Of a stretch of 54,366 nt of DNA, positions 29,782 to 39,442 are shown piece after piece. Position 1 is the first letter of the stretch. The number at the start of each line of letters is the position of its first letter. Under the pieces are notes generated by a model. That model saw only the letters and a list, made by a program, of their open reading frames with translations. It had not been told where the DNA came from and searched no databases. Both the position numbers and the translations under genes were made by a program. The DNA is from Falsiruegeria mediterranea M17 (lineage in GTDB: Bacteria > Pseudomonadota > Alphaproteobacteria > Rhodobacterales > Rhodobacteraceae): contig NZ_ONZG01000019.1 of the NCBI RefSeq assembly GCF_900302455.1, positions 1-54,366 on the forward strand. Direction: 5' to 3'.

Positions 29782-32007
29782 ATGTTCGGGAAACCCGGTT
29801 TGCGCCCGTTGAAGGGGGCCGCTCTTGCCTTGATCGTTCTGGTCACCGCGGCCCTGCCGCAGGTCGGCCAGACGCAGGCGACCGCCGAACCGGTGGTGGT
29901 GTCCACGGGTGCCGGAACCGCTGCAACCGCGCCCTCCTTTGAGCCGCTGCCGCCACCCAGTCTGAATTTCTACGGCTCGCCCGGCCTGATCGACATGCCA
30001 TCGGCCGAGATGTTGCCTGATGGGCAATTCACCACCGGCATTTCCTATTTCGGCGGGCAGGGGCGCTATACGCTGACCTTTCAGCCCACCCCTTGGATGT
30101 CGGCCAGCTTCCGCTACAATTCGATCCGGAACTGGAACCTGGGCGGCTTCCCGACCTATTACGACCGCGGCTTCGATGTGCGCTTTCGCCTGTTGAAGGA
30201 AACCCGCCTGCGCCCGGAAATCACGCTTGGTCTGCAGGACTTCGTCGGCACCGGCATCTATGCGGCCGAATATTTTGTGGCGACAAAGAACTTCGAAAAT
30301 CTGAGTCTGGGTCAATCGACCCTGCCGGGGCGGCTCAAGCTCACTGCCGGGATCGGTTGGGGGCGTTTGGGCAGCCATGGCTCCTTTGCCTCTTCGGGAA
30401 CACGTCCCCCCTTTGATCCGTCGGGAACCGGCGGGCAGGTGGCTTTTGATCAGTGGTTCCGTGGCCCGATGGCGGCCTTTGCCGGGGCCGAGTGGCTGAT
30501 CAACGATCGGTTGGGGGTCAAGGTCGAATATTCCTCGGACGACTATGTGACCGAGACCCAGACCACATCGGTGTTTCAGAAGAAATCGCCGTTCAACTTC
30601 GGTGTCGAATATCAGGCCAGTCCGCGCACCCGGCTTGGGGCCTATTATCTTTACGGGTCCGAATTCGGCCTGAGCGCGCAGATCCAGCTCAACCCGCGCC
30701 ACCCTCCGGCGCCGCGGCATGCGCCGGCGCCCTTCGCTGTGGCGCCACGTCCGGATCGGGCCGTGAACCCCGATGCCTGGGGGACCCAATGGGTGGCCAG
30801 CACCACCGTGCGCCAGACCATGCGCGATCTCATGGTGCCGCTGATGGAACGGGAGGGTCTGGTGCTGGAGAGCCTGGACCTGAACGGGGATTCCGCCGAG
30901 CTGCGGTTCCGGAACCTGCGCTACAAGTCTAACACGATTGCTTTGGGCCGTGCGGCCCGGATCATGGCTCTGGTCCTTCCGGCGTCGGTCGAAACCTTTG
31001 ACCTGGTGCCGGTGTCCCGGGGAATGGGGCTGTCTCGTGTGACCATCCGCCGATCGGATCTGGAGGCGCTGGAACATGACAGCAACAGCTCTGAGGCCAT
31101 CCTGGCGGTGACCGGATTCAGCAATGCCGGCCCGGAACCGGACACGGCATTGAAGGGACCCGGGCTCTATCCTGATTTCAGCTGGTCGATCGCCCCGTAT
31201 TTCTCGCCCGCCTATTTCGACCCGGAACAACCGATCCGGATCGATGTTGGTGTGGATCTGCAGGCGACGTACAAACCGGCCCCGGGCTGGGTGATTTCAG
31301 GGCGTTTGCGGCAGCGTGTGGCAGGCAACCTGGAAGATGGCCGGTTGTCGCCGTCGAACCTGCCGCCGGTGCGCACCGATCAGGCGCTCTATGCGCAATT
31401 TGATACCACGTTGAACAATCTCTATGTCGCCCGCTATTGGAAACCGTCCGAAGATTTGTATGCCCGGGTGACGGGGGGGTATTTCGAATACGGCTATGGC
31501 GGGCTGTCCACGGAACTGCTGTGGAAACCGGTCAACAGCCCGCTGGCGTTGGGGGTCGAGGCCAACTATGCGATCAAGCGCGACTATGACCAGCGGTTGG
31601 GGTTCCAGGATTATCGGGTCTTTACCGGTCACGCGTCGGCTTACATGGATTTCGAAAACGGTTTTCACGGGCAGATCGATGTCGGGCGCTATCTTGCCGG
31701 GGATGTCGGCGCGACCCTGTCTTTGGACCGTGTGTTCAAGAATGGCTGGATCGTTGGCGGCTTTGCCACCTTCACCTCGGCCTCGGCCGAGGAGTTCGGC
31801 GAGGGGTCCTTTGACAAGGGCATTCGCTTCAGCATCCCGCTGAACTGGTTCCTGGGCAAACCCAGCCGCAAGTCGCTGGGAACGGTCATCCGCCCCATCC
31901 AGAGGGACGGCGGGGCCAAGGTCAGTATCCCGGGCCGTCTCTATGGTCAGGTTCGGCCTGCACACAACAAGGCGTTGCGCGACCAATGGGTAGGGTTCTG
32001 GGAATGA
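29782..32007 (+). CDS. YjbH-domain outer-membrane exopolysaccharide protein
   Basis: YjbH/GfcD family (PF06082), a predicted outer-membrane beta-barrel needed for exopolysaccharide or group 4 capsule production in enterobacteria. About 741 residues. N-terminal signal peptide (basic start, hydrophobic stretch ALALIVLVTAALPQV). The family start NFYGSPGLIDMPSAEMLPDG, FTTGISYFGGQGRYTLTFQ and PTPWMSASFRYNSI is followed by long aromatic-rich beta-barrel sequence (YARVTGGYFEYGYGGLSTEL; ADVGATLSLDRVFKNGW-like). ATG 29782 is 13 bp from the AGGAAGG ribosome site; TTG 29773, spaced about 5 bp, is an equally good alternative. Its stop overlaps the YjbF-like start (ATGA). Confidence 0.9.
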   Translation: MFGKPGLRPLKGAALALIVLVTAALPQVGQTQATAEPVVVSTGAGTAATAPSFEPLPPPSLNFYGSPGLIDMPSAEMLPDGQFTTGISYFGGQGRYTLTFQPTPWMSASFRYNSIRNWNLGGFPTYYDRGFDVRFRLLKETRLRPEITLGLQDFVGTGIYAAEYFVATKNFENLSLGQSTLPGRLKLTAGIGWGRLGSHGSFASSGTRPPFDPSGTGGQVAFDQWFRGPMAAFAGAEWLINDRLGVKVEYSSDDYVTETQTTSVFQKKSPFNFGVEYQASPRTRLGAYYLYGSEFGLSAQIQLNPRHPPAPRHAPAPFAVAPRPDRAVNPDAWGTQWVASTTVRQTMRDLMVPLMEREGLVLESLDLNGDSAELRFRNLRYKSNTIALGRAARIMALVLPASVETFDLVPVSRGMGLSRVTIRRSDLEALEHDSNSSEAILAVTGFSNAGPEPDTALKGPGLYPDFSWSIAPYFSPAYFDPEQPIRIDVGVDLQATYKPAPGWVISGRLRQRVAGNLEDGRLSPSNLPPVRTDQALYAQFDTTLNNLYVARYWKPSEDLYARVTGGYFEYGYGGLSTELLWKPVNSPLALGVEANYAIKRDYDQRLGFQDYRVFTGHASAYMDFENGFHGQIDVGRYLAGDVGATLSLDRVFKNGWIVGGFATFTSASAEEFGEGSFDKGIRFSIPLNWFLGKPSRKSLGTVIRPIQRDGGAKVSIPGRLYGQVRPAHNKALRDQWVGFWE

Positions 32008-32684
32008 TGCGATCTGTGTATCTTTGGCTGCTCGTGCCGGTGTTGGTTCTGACGGGCTGTGCCAGCGGCACCGAAGAGGTTCCGCTGCAGATCGAAGTGC
32101 TGCAGAGGACACGTGGCATCATTGCGGACAGAACCGGACCCGAGACAGCGCCCAAGACGTTGCGGCGGGCAGAGCTGGATCCCATCGAGGACCCCTTTAT
32201 CGAGGTTACGATCGAGGATCGGGATCAGCTTGGCTATATGGGAATCAGCAGCCAGCGGCGCGATGACCAGCCGGGCAATGTCGTTGTCTGGCGCAGCGAG
32301 GACAATGTGTCGCTGACCCTGCGCAATGGTGTGCTCATCGCCACCCGGGGGCTGGGCGGCGATGTGATCTCAAGCCTGGTTCCGGTCAGTGGAACCACAC
32401 CGGGGCCTGCACGTGGCGGAGAGCTTGTGCACCGGATCCATACCGGTGACGAGCGTCTGGCCCATGTCTCCATGGCCTGTGATCTGGTTGATATGGGCCC
32501 CGAAACCATTGTCATTGTCGAGCGGCGTCATGACACCCGGCATCTGCAGCAGCGCTGCGAGGGAGCAGGGGGGCAGATCGCAAATGACTACTGGATTGAT
32601 TCTCGGGCCGGGATGGTCTGGCAGTCGCGCCAATGGGCTGGTCCGCATATCGGCTATTTGACGATGCGGCAACTGACCCCATAA
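32004..32684 (+). CDS. YjbF/GfcB-type exopolysaccharide lipoprotein
   Basis: Group 4 capsule/exopolysaccharide lipoprotein family (PF11102). 226 residues. Lipoprotein signal MMRSVYLWLLVPVLVLTGC gives an acylated Cys at residue 19. The mature part includes GNVVVWRSEDNVSLTLRNGV and LIATRGLGGDVISSLV, matching the family core, and WIDSRAGMVWQSRQWAGPHI near the C-terminus. ATG 32004 overlaps the YjbH-like stop. Together with the YjbH-like protein it forms the conserved H-F part of a yjbEFGH-type system. Confidence 0.9.
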   Translation: MMRSVYLWLLVPVLVLTGCASGTEEVPLQIEVLQRTRGIIADRTGPETAPKTLRRAELDPIEDPFIEVTIEDRDQLGYMGISSQRRDDQPGNVVVWRSEDNVSLTLRNGVLIATRGLGGDVISSLVPVSGTTPGPARGGELVHRIHTGDERLAHVSMACDLVDMGPETIVIVERRHDTRHLQQRCEGAGGQIANDYWIDSRAGMVWQSRQWAGPHIGYLTMRQLTP

Positions 32685-32799
32685 GAGAAATCCTGCGCGA
32701 GAAAAGGCCCATTCAAGGGGCGTGGCCACGTTTCCCTGATTGAAAAGCCGTTCGCATTCCTCTATCGTTCAGACAAATTCAGCCATAAGGGGTTTGATT

Positions 32800-33129
32800 A
32801 TGAAAAAGTTTATTGCGGCACTTGCTACCTGTGCGATGTCCATTCCCGCTATTGCGTCAGCAACTGCTCTTGACGACGCACGCGAAGCCAACATCTGTGA
32901 TGTAACGGCTGCCGAATATCTGGCAGATGGCCGACTCAAGGTCGTTTGCGTTCCAGGGACCGTGAACCCGGCATACGCTGGTGCGGTTCAGACACCTGCC
33001 GCCTTTGGTGCAGGCAGCCTGTCGCCGACAGCGATCGCAGCTGTTGCTGGTGCTGTCATTCTGATCGCCATTGTTGCGAATGATGACGACACCACCACGA
33101 CAACAACAACGGCTCCGAGCAGCCCCTGA
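32800..33129 (+). CDS. Small secreted YjbE/GfcA-like protein with Thr-rich tail
   Basis: 109 residues. Signal peptide MKKFIAALATCAMSIPAIASA, a mature region with two cysteines, a hydrophobic Ala/Ile-rich segment (AIAAVAGAVILIAIVA) and a tail DDDTTTTTTTAPSSP. The short length, hydrophobic stretch and poly-Thr end recall E. coli YjbE/GfcA, whose genes accompany yjbF and yjbH. Ribosome site AAGGGG lies about 7 bp before ATG 32800, 115 bp after the YjbF-like gene. Similarity is by composition and context, so orthology is not assured. An intrinsic terminator follows. Confidence 0.7.
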   Translation: MKKFIAALATCAMSIPAIASATALDDAREANICDVTAAEYLADGRLKVVCVPGTVNPAYAGAVQTPAAFGAGSLSPTAIAAVAGAVILIAIVANDDDTTTTTTTAPSSP

Positions 33130-33157
33130 TCTGAGCTTCGGATCCTCGAGATTGAAT

Positions 33158-33190
33158 GCAGCCTTGCCGGATTGGCAGGGCTGTATTTTT
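33158..33190 (+). terminator. Intrinsic terminator after the YjbHFE-like genes
   Basis: 11-bp stem with two G-U pairs (33158-33168 with 33174-33184), 5-base loop, then ATTTTT. It closes the yjbH-F-E-like unit. Confidence 0.8.
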
Positions 33191-33331
33191 GTGTCGCCCG
33201 ATGATGAATAATCAAGATGCCTCGCCTGTTTCTGGTATCGGGCGCGACGCTATGTGGTCTGCCTGAGGCGGTATATCTTTGATAAACTAGGTCCTGCTAT
33301 TGAGGTTGCAGACGAAGCAGGATTGAAAGCC

Positions 33332-36300
33332 ATGGCAGGCGCATCGAATTTGGTAGCTGCGGACAACCCTTTGCTGGCCTCGATTGTCAGCACACATGTC
33401 CGGCAGGTCCCCGTTACATACAGCTTCATGTCCGCCGGAGACGCGGTGGACAAAGCCGAATATCCCGGTGGGTCGGATCTGACCCGGGCCTGGACCGAGG
33501 CCGAGAAAGACAGTTTTCGCGCGATGACGCAGAACTTCATGGCGGTCAGCAACATTTCCATTGTCGAGCAGGAATCACCCTTGGGGGTCGATGTTCGTGC
33601 ACAGATGGTCGATGACGTGCCGGGGGGCTGGGCCGGGTATGCCGGAACCGGCACCACCTTTGTGGTTGGCAGCGCGCGCCTGGGGTTGCTGACCCATGAA
33701 TTCGGCCACGCCATGGGATTGGCGCATCCCTTTGACACAGGTTTCGGCAGTCAAGCTCTGCCGGGGGTTTTGGCGACGAATGCCCCGGGGGATTTTGGGT
33801 TCAATGCGCTGCCCTATTCCATCATGGTCTATCGCACCGGCGGATTTCCCGAGCTTCCGAATGTGGATGTCGCTATCCCCCAGACCCTGATGGCGTTGGA
33901 TATCGCGGCCCTGCAGGTGATGTATGGGGCCAACACCAATTACCGGACCGGGGATGACACCTATGGAACCCTTGAGGGCCTGACGACCATCTGGGATGCC
34001 GGGGGCCAGGACCACATCGATTTCGGGTCCGTGCTGACGGATGCGGTGATCGATCTGCGCGCCGCCACGTTGCAGGTTGAGGCCGGCGGGCTGGGGCGCC
34101 CCTCCTTGATGGATACATCCACGTCGGCGCGTGATGTGGGGGGCTATACCATTGCCTATGGTGTGACAATCGAAGACGCCACGGGCGGCAGCGGCAATGA
34201 CACGCTGACCGGCAACGCGGCGGACAATGTTCTGACCGGCGGCATGGGCAACGACACGCTTGTTGGCGGGGCGGGCAATGACCGTTTGATCGGCGGCCCT
34301 GCGACACCGGTGACCATCCCCCTGGCCGAGTTGAATGACGCCACCACCAGCAATCGCGCGCTGGAGGTCAACGCCTATTCCGAAATCACACCGTCGATCA
34401 CCCTGGACATGGTGCTGCGCCTGGACAATGGGCCTGCGGATTTCTATCGGATCATGTCTTATATGCCGACCCAGTCGGATGGGTTCCGCTTCGACATCCA
34501 GTATTTCAAGCCGCCGCAGGATTATCTGGCGGTTCTGGTTCGCAAGGAGGATGGCGGGTCGCAGGCCTTGTCAGTTGGGGTCGAAGCGGCCGAGCTGATC
34601 GATGGCAAGGCGCATCGGTTGACCCTGTCGCGGGATGCCACAACGGGTGTGGTCAAGGTGTATCTGGATGGGGTCTCACAAGCTGAGCGCATTATCGATG
34701 TGGGGGGCGCTTTTGCACCGGGGGGCAAATTGGTCTTTGGTCAAAGCCAGGGCGCCTGGGCCCCGGCAGATTCACCTCGGGCCGCGATGCCGGGCGCAAT
34801 CGGGGAAATCGCCGTCTACAACGGGGTGCTGAGTGAAGCCGAGATCGCAGCAGGCAGCCTCACCAATCTGGTGCCAGGTGCAGATCCGCGGCTGATCAGC
34901 CACTGGCGGCCAAATCCCCAGACGGACAGCTTTGATACCTTGGTCGGTGCCAGTGCTCTGACCACCCGCAATGTGACAACAATTGACGCGGTTGCCGTGA
35001 CCACGGACGAAGACCGCCTCATTGGTGGGGCAGGCGACGACACGATCCTGGGCGGCGACGGGAATGATATGGCCGTGTTCGATCAGCACAGCGATGCGAT
35101 CACGGCCCGCCAGGTGGCACAGGGGCTGCAGATCATCTCGGCCGAGGGCACAGATCTGATCGGCACCGATGTGGAATCCTTCGAGTTCAGCGATCAGACT
35201 CTGAGCTATGCCCAGGTGACGGCCTGGGCCTTGTCCACGGTCATGGGCACATCCGGGAATGACGTTCTGAACGGGACCTCCGGATCCGAGCGGATCAGCA
35301 GTTTGGACGGCTATGACTGGATTTTGCCCGGCATCGGCAATGACACGATCAATGGCGGTGAAGGCCGTGATATGGTGTCGTTCATCAACCACCCCGAGGT
35401 CGCGGGGCGGACCAATCTGGACTTCATGCTGACGCTGGATATGGAGGCGGGCACGGCCAATCTCTTTGGCGGCGAGGCCAACACCCTGACCAGCATCGAA
35501 CGCATCACCGGCTCGATCTTTGCCGACCAGCTGCGCGGCAGCGATGGCGATGACGAGATCCGCGGCGCGGGCGACTATGATTGGTTCATCGCGACCACCG
35601 GCAATGACACGCTGGATGGCGGCAACGGGCAGGACATGATCACTTTCCTGGAATGGGGGGGCGCCGGTCGGGCGACGATCACCGACGTGTTCTCGGCCAC
35701 TGGTGCACCACCAAGCGGGGCGCAGGCCAATGGGGTGCTGGTCGATCTGGCGAACCCGGCCAACAACACCGGGCTGGCCGCGGGCCTGACCATGACCAGC
35801 ATCGAAAGGGTCACCGGCTCGTCCTATCAGGACGTGTTTTACGGCGACAACGGGTCGAACGATTTTCGCGGGCTTGGCGGCTATGACTGGTTTGTCGGTT
35901 CGGCCGGCGGGCGCGAGCGCTATTTCGGCGGTGCTGGCGTCGACACGGTGACCTATTTCCAGTCCACCTCGGGCGTCGCGGCGTCCTTGCGCAATGGCGC
36001 CCCGGTGAACGGCCAGGAGACGGGCTATGGCAGCCGCGGCGACGCGGTGCGGGATCTTTATTTCGAGATCGAGAACCTGGTGGGCAGCAACTTTGACGAC
36101 CATCTGACCGGCAACAACGGGCGCAATTACCTGTCGGGCCTGGACGGGGATGACTTCCTGTTCGGCTATGGCGGCGGCGACTATTTCAAGGGCGGCGCGG
36201 GCAACGATACGATCAACGGCGGCGCCGGGTCGGACTTTGCGATCTTTGACGGCAACCGCGGCGATTACACGATCACCCGGAGCTCGGCGACGGATGTGAC

Positions 36301-36397
36301 GGTGACGGGGGCCGACGGCACCGACAGCCTGATCTCGGTCGAGTACTTCCAGTTCGACGACGAGACCGCCAATATCTGGCAATTCGCGATCGCCTAA
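33332..36397 (+). CDS. Secreted metzincin (M10/serralysin-like) metalloprotease with LamG and RTX domains
   Basis: About 1021 residues. The zinc site HEFGHAMGLAHP begins near residue 122 and the Met-turn YSIMVY lies near residue 163, as in M10 metzincins. Then come a short RTX block (about residues 285-325), a LamG/concanavalin-like domain (about 330-530; LTLSRDATTGVVKVYLDGVS and GAIGEIAVYNGVLSEAEI), and a long C-terminal RTX module ending in ANIWQFAIA. No signal peptide, consistent with export by the type I system at 38129-41175. ATG 33332 has AGGA 9 bp upstream; a GTG at 33254 would extend it by 26 residues without a ribosome site. The substrate could be host proteins or the RTX adhesins (inference). 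Confidence 0.88.
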   Translation: MAGASNLVAADNPLLASIVSTHVRQVPVTYSFMSAGDAVDKAEYPGGSDLTRAWTEAEKDSFRAMTQNFMAVSNISIVEQESPLGVDVRAQMVDDVPGGWAGYAGTGTTFVVGSARLGLLTHEFGHAMGLAHPFDTGFGSQALPGVLATNAPGDFGFNALPYSIMVYRTGGFPELPNVDVAIPQTLMALDIAALQVMYGANTNYRTGDDTYGTLEGLTTIWDAGGQDHIDFGSVLTDAVIDLRAATLQVEAGGLGRPSLMDTSTSARDVGGYTIAYGVTIEDATGGSGNDTLTGNAADNVLTGGMGNDTLVGGAGNDRLIGGPATPVTIPLAELNDATTSNRALEVNAYSEITPSITLDMVLRLDNGPADFYRIMSYMPTQSDGFRFDIQYFKPPQDYLAVLVRKEDGGSQALSVGVEAAELIDGKAHRLTLSRDATTGVVKVYLDGVSQAERIIDVGGAFAPGGKLVFGQSQGAWAPADSPRAAMPGAIGEIAVYNGVLSEAEIAAGSLTNLVPGADPRLISHWRPNPQTDSFDTLVGASALTTRNVTTIDAVAVTTDEDRLIGGAGDDTILGGDGNDMAVFDQHSDAITARQVAQGLQIISAEGTDLIGTDVESFEFSDQTLSYAQVTAWALSTVMGTSGNDVLNGTSGSERISSLDGYDWILPGIGNDTINGGEGRDMVSFINHPEVAGRTNLDFMLTLDMEAGTANLFGGEANTLTSIERITGSIFADQLRGSDGDDEIRGAGDYDWFIATTGNDTLDGGNGQDMITFLEWGGAGRATITDVFSATGAPPSGAQANGVLVDLANPANNTGLAAGLTMTSIERVTGSSYQDVFYGDNGSNDFRGLGGYDWFVGSAGGRERYFGGAGVDTVTYFQSTSGVAASLRNGAPVNGQETGYGSRGDAVRDLYFEIENLVGSNFDDHLTGNNGRNYLSGLDGDDFLFGYGGGDYFKGGAGNDTINGGAGSDFAIFDGNRGDYTITRSSATDVTVTGADGTDSLISVEYFQFDDETANIWQFAIA

Positions 36398-36418
36398 GGC
36401 GGCACTCAGAACAAGAAA

Positions 36419-36445
36419 CCCCGGCTCGTGTCAGGCGGGCCGGGG
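36419..36445. terminator. GC-rich hairpin after the metalloprotease gene
   Basis: 10-bp stem with one G-U pair (36419-36428 with 36436-36445) and a 7-base loop, 21 bp past the stop codon. There is no T tract on the plus strand, so its strength is unclear. Confidence 0.4.
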
Positions 36446-36600
36446 GGGGCTGCGCAAAGAGGGCGTGGTCCGTTGTCGTTTTGAGTCCACACCCGTAAAG
36501 GGAAAAGTTCTCTGGCCCTGATTGTTTGGGTTGCTCTCACTTCGAGACTTAATTTAAGTCTATTCAACAATAATCAACTGATTTTTTGAAAGGTTTTCCG

Positions 36601-37971
36601 ATGACGCAGCCCTCTGCCGTGCACGTTGTTTCTCAGCCGTCTCTCCAGACGAATACACCCGTTGCCGCCAGCCCGGCTGGTGCAGTGCAGCCCCTTGCTC
36701 TGGGCGGTTTGCGGCGCATCACTGGCACCAATGGCGATGATTTGCTGCGGGGGGGGGACGAGGATGAGTTTCTTTTCGGATTGAATGGGAACGATACGCT
36801 GGACGGTCTGCTTGGCAATGACAACCTGTCGGGGGGGATCGGCGAGGACATCCTGATTGGCGGATATGGCAACGACACGCTGATTGGCGGAGACGACAAC
36901 GATACGCTGGATGGTGGCCCGGGCGATGACAGCCTGTCGGGGGGCGCGGGTGACGAAATTCTGGGCGGTGGCGCTGGCGATGACACGCTGGTGGGGGCCG
37001 CTGGCGACGATACGCTGAATGGCAGTTCCGGCAATGACAGCCTGTCTGGCGGGGCCGGGGCGGACATCCTGACCGGGGGCGCGGACAATGACACCCTGAT
37101 CGGCGGCGCGGACAACGATACGCTGGATGGTGGGGCAGGCGACGAGAGCCTGTCAGGCGGGACAGGCAATGACATCCTGATTGGTGGGCTTGGTGCTGAT
37201 CTTCTGTTCGCGGGCGAGGGGGATGACCTTGTCGAGGGGGGCTCGGGCAATGACTGGCTGCAGGGCAGTGCGGGCCAGGATACGTTGGATGGCGGCGATG
37301 GGATCGACTTTGTGTCCTATGTCGATGCCACAGCCCGGCTGGTGGCAGATCTGGGCGCCAACCAGGTGCGCATGGTTGGCGTCGAGACCGATCAACTGGT
37401 GTCGATCGAAGGTCTGTCCGCCTCGCGGTTTTCCGATGTCATCCGGATCGGGGATGGCGGTGCGACCGTTTATGGCAAGGCCGGTCACGACTGGATTGCC
37501 GCTGGACGGGGCGTGGATGTGATCGATGGCGGCAGGCATATCGACACGGTGTCCTATGCGGGCGCGAACCTTGGCATCAGCGCTTCGCTCAAGAACGGGC
37601 GCGGCTGGACCGGAGCGGCGACGGGGGATCGTTATGAAGATGTCGAGAACCTGACCGGCACTGCCTATGCGGATGAGCTATCGGGCGACCATGGGCGCAA
37701 TCACTTGCGGGGTCTGGAGGGGGATGATGTCCTGTTTGGCTACGGCGGGGATGACGTTTTGACCGGCGGCGCAGGCGATGACATGCTCTTTGGCGGCAAC
37801 GGCACGGACCGGGCGGTGTTTGCAGGCGATCTGGCGGATTACACCATCACCCGCACCTCGGCGCGCGAGATCACCGTGGTGGGGGCGGACGGCACCGACC
37901 TGTTGGATTCGGTGGAATATCTGCAGTTCGACGACACCACCACACGCATCTGGGACCTGGAGATTGTTTGA
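36601..37971 (+). CDS. RTX calcium-binding protein, type I secretion substrate
   Basis: 456 residues. A short Ala/Pro-rich N-terminus (to about residue 40) leads into near-continuous nonapeptides of the form GGxGNDTLx to about residue 235, then the C-terminal module shared with the other RTX proteins of this window (SYAGANLGISASLKNGRGW, YEDVENLTGTAYADELSGDH, GRNHLRGLEGDD) and a tail ending TTRIWDLEIV. No catalytic domain, so a structural or matrix protein is likely. ATG 36601 has GAAAGG 7 bp upstream. It lies just before the convergent type I secretion genes. Confidence 0.9.
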   Translation: MTQPSAVHVVSQPSLQTNTPVAASPAGAVQPLALGGLRRITGTNGDDLLRGGDEDEFLFGLNGNDTLDGLLGNDNLSGGIGEDILIGGYGNDTLIGGDDNDTLDGGPGDDSLSGGAGDEILGGGAGDDTLVGAAGDDTLNGSSGNDSLSGGAGADILTGGADNDTLIGGADNDTLDGGAGDESLSGGTGNDILIGGLGADLLFAGEGDDLVEGGSGNDWLQGSAGQDTLDGGDGIDFVSYVDATARLVADLGANQVRMVGVETDQLVSIEGLSASRFSDVIRIGDGGATVYGKAGHDWIAAGRGVDVIDGGRHIDTVSYAGANLGISASLKNGRGWTGAATGDRYEDVENLTGTAYADELSGDHGRNHLRGLEGDDVLFGYGGDDVLTGGAGDDMLFGGNGTDRAVFAGDLADYTITRTSAREITVVGADGTDLLDSVEYLQFDDTTTRIWDLEIV

Positions 37972-38128
37972 CGTACCAATCGTGCCGGTAGAAAAATTAC
38001 CCTTGGATCGTGTAATTCACTGTCCAGGTGCGAGAGGATGTATCCTGTCTGAGAAGGCTATCATGCGCCCTGAAAAGTATCAGGGTAGTTAGATCGCTCG
38101 GTCACGCTTCAACTGGTACGTTTACGCT

Positions 38129-39442
38129 TTATCCGCGCATGGCCCTGTTGAAATAGTCCGTGAAGGGTTTGGTCAGATAGCTTAGCGGCGTGCGCTCATC
38201 GGTCTTGATAAAGACCTCGACCGGCATGCCGGGCAGCAGGGTGTTGTCCCCGAGTTTGACCATCTCACTCTCTTTGGGCAGGACTTCGACCCGATAATAG
38301 GGTTGGCCCGTGACATCATCGGGCAGGGCATCGGCAGACACTTCCATCACATTGCCAAAAAGCTCGGGTGTGGTGCGTTGCTCGAAGGCCGAGAACCGCA
38401 GGCCGGCGGGTTGGCCGCGATAGACCTGGTCGATGTGGATAGGGTCGACGCGCCCTGCGATGATCAGGGGTTGGTCCTGGGGAATGACGTACATGAGCGG
38501 TGCGCCGGGCTGCACCACGGCGCGCTCTGCAAAAACCTGGCTGTCGTAGATCACACCGTTGACGGAACTCTTTACGCTCAGGCGGCCCAACCGTTCCGTG
38601 AGCGCCAGTTTTCGTTCGGTCAGCTCGATGGTCTGGAACTGCTGATCCCGCAACGTGGCGATGGCCTCTTCCCGGCGTGCGGTTTTCAAGCGCAGGATTT
38701 CGATCTTGCTGGTTGCGATCTGTCCCTTGGTCTGGGCGATAGCCGAGATCAGCTCCCCGATCCGCCCTGCAAGGCTCGCCTGTTCACGTTGCAACGCCGA
38801 GACACGGCTGTTCTGGGTCAGGCCCTTGGACAGCAACGTGTTCTGATCTTCAAGCTCACCTTCGATCAATTGCAACTGCGTGCGAAGTGCGGTGAGCTGT
38901 GCATTTATCCCGGTGATGGAGGCCTCGTATTGCTGAATCCGTTTGCCCAGCTGCTCGACCTGTTGTTCGGTCGTGCGCAGCCGAGCCTCGAACAGGTTTC
39001 TTTGTCCGTCCAGCTGATCCGCTACCTTGGCATCCGTTTGAGCCGCTTCAATCAGCCAGGGATCAAAGGTTATCTCGGAACTCTCATCCCGTTCCGCTGC
39101 CATGCGCGCCTTGCGGGCCGCCAGTTCTGTCAGCTGCTCTGTGACCACCGACATCTCGAGTTGCAGCAGGGTGTCATCAAATTTCAGGACAACGTCACCG
39201 GCCTGAACCTCCTGGCCGTCTTTGGCCAGGATTTCGCCAACGATCCCCCCTTCGGGGTGCTGAATGACCTGACGATTTGTTTCCACCTCGACGATGCCGG
39301 TTGCAACCACCGCACCGGCCAGGCGCGTCATGGTGGCCCAGGCACCCAGACCGCCGACCAAGAGGACGAGGGCCGTCATCCCAACGATCATCGGCATTGT
39401 CGAGCTTCGGTATCCGGGGCGTTGCGTTTTGGTTTTGGTCAT
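38129..39442 (-). CDS. Type I secretion membrane fusion protein (HlyD family)
   Basis: Periplasmic adaptor linking the ABC exporter to an outer-membrane TolC-type channel. 437 residues. One N-terminal membrane helix (about residues 19-41), a first lipoyl half (TGIVEVETNRQVIQHPEGGI), a long coiled-coil hairpin (about 90-290), then the second lipoyl half and beta-barrel (SVNGVIYDSQVFAERAVVQP; GMPVEVFIKTDERTPLSYL). The frame is open to 39571, but ATG 39442 overlaps the ABC gene stop (ATGA) and gives the normal N-terminus. No tolC is present in the window. Confidence 0.94.
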   Translation of the reverse strand: MTKTKTQRPGYRSSTMPMIVGMTALVLLVGGLGAWATMTRLAGAVVATGIVEVETNRQVIQHPEGGIVGEILAKDGQEVQAGDVVLKFDDTLLQLEMSVVTEQLTELAARKARMAAERDESSEITFDPWLIEAAQTDAKVADQLDGQRNLFEARLRTTEQQVEQLGKRIQQYEASITGINAQLTALRTQLQLIEGELEDQNTLLSKGLTQNSRVSALQREQASLAGRIGELISAIAQTKGQIATSKIEILRLKTARREEAIATLRDQQFQTIELTERKLALTERLGRLSVKSSVNGVIYDSQVFAERAVVQPGAPLMYVIPQDQPLIIAGRVDPIHIDQVYRGQPAGLRFSAFEQRTTPELFGNVMEVSADALPDDVTGQPYYRVEVLPKESEMVKLGDNTLLPGMPVEVFIKTDERTPLSYLTKPFTDYFNRAMRG

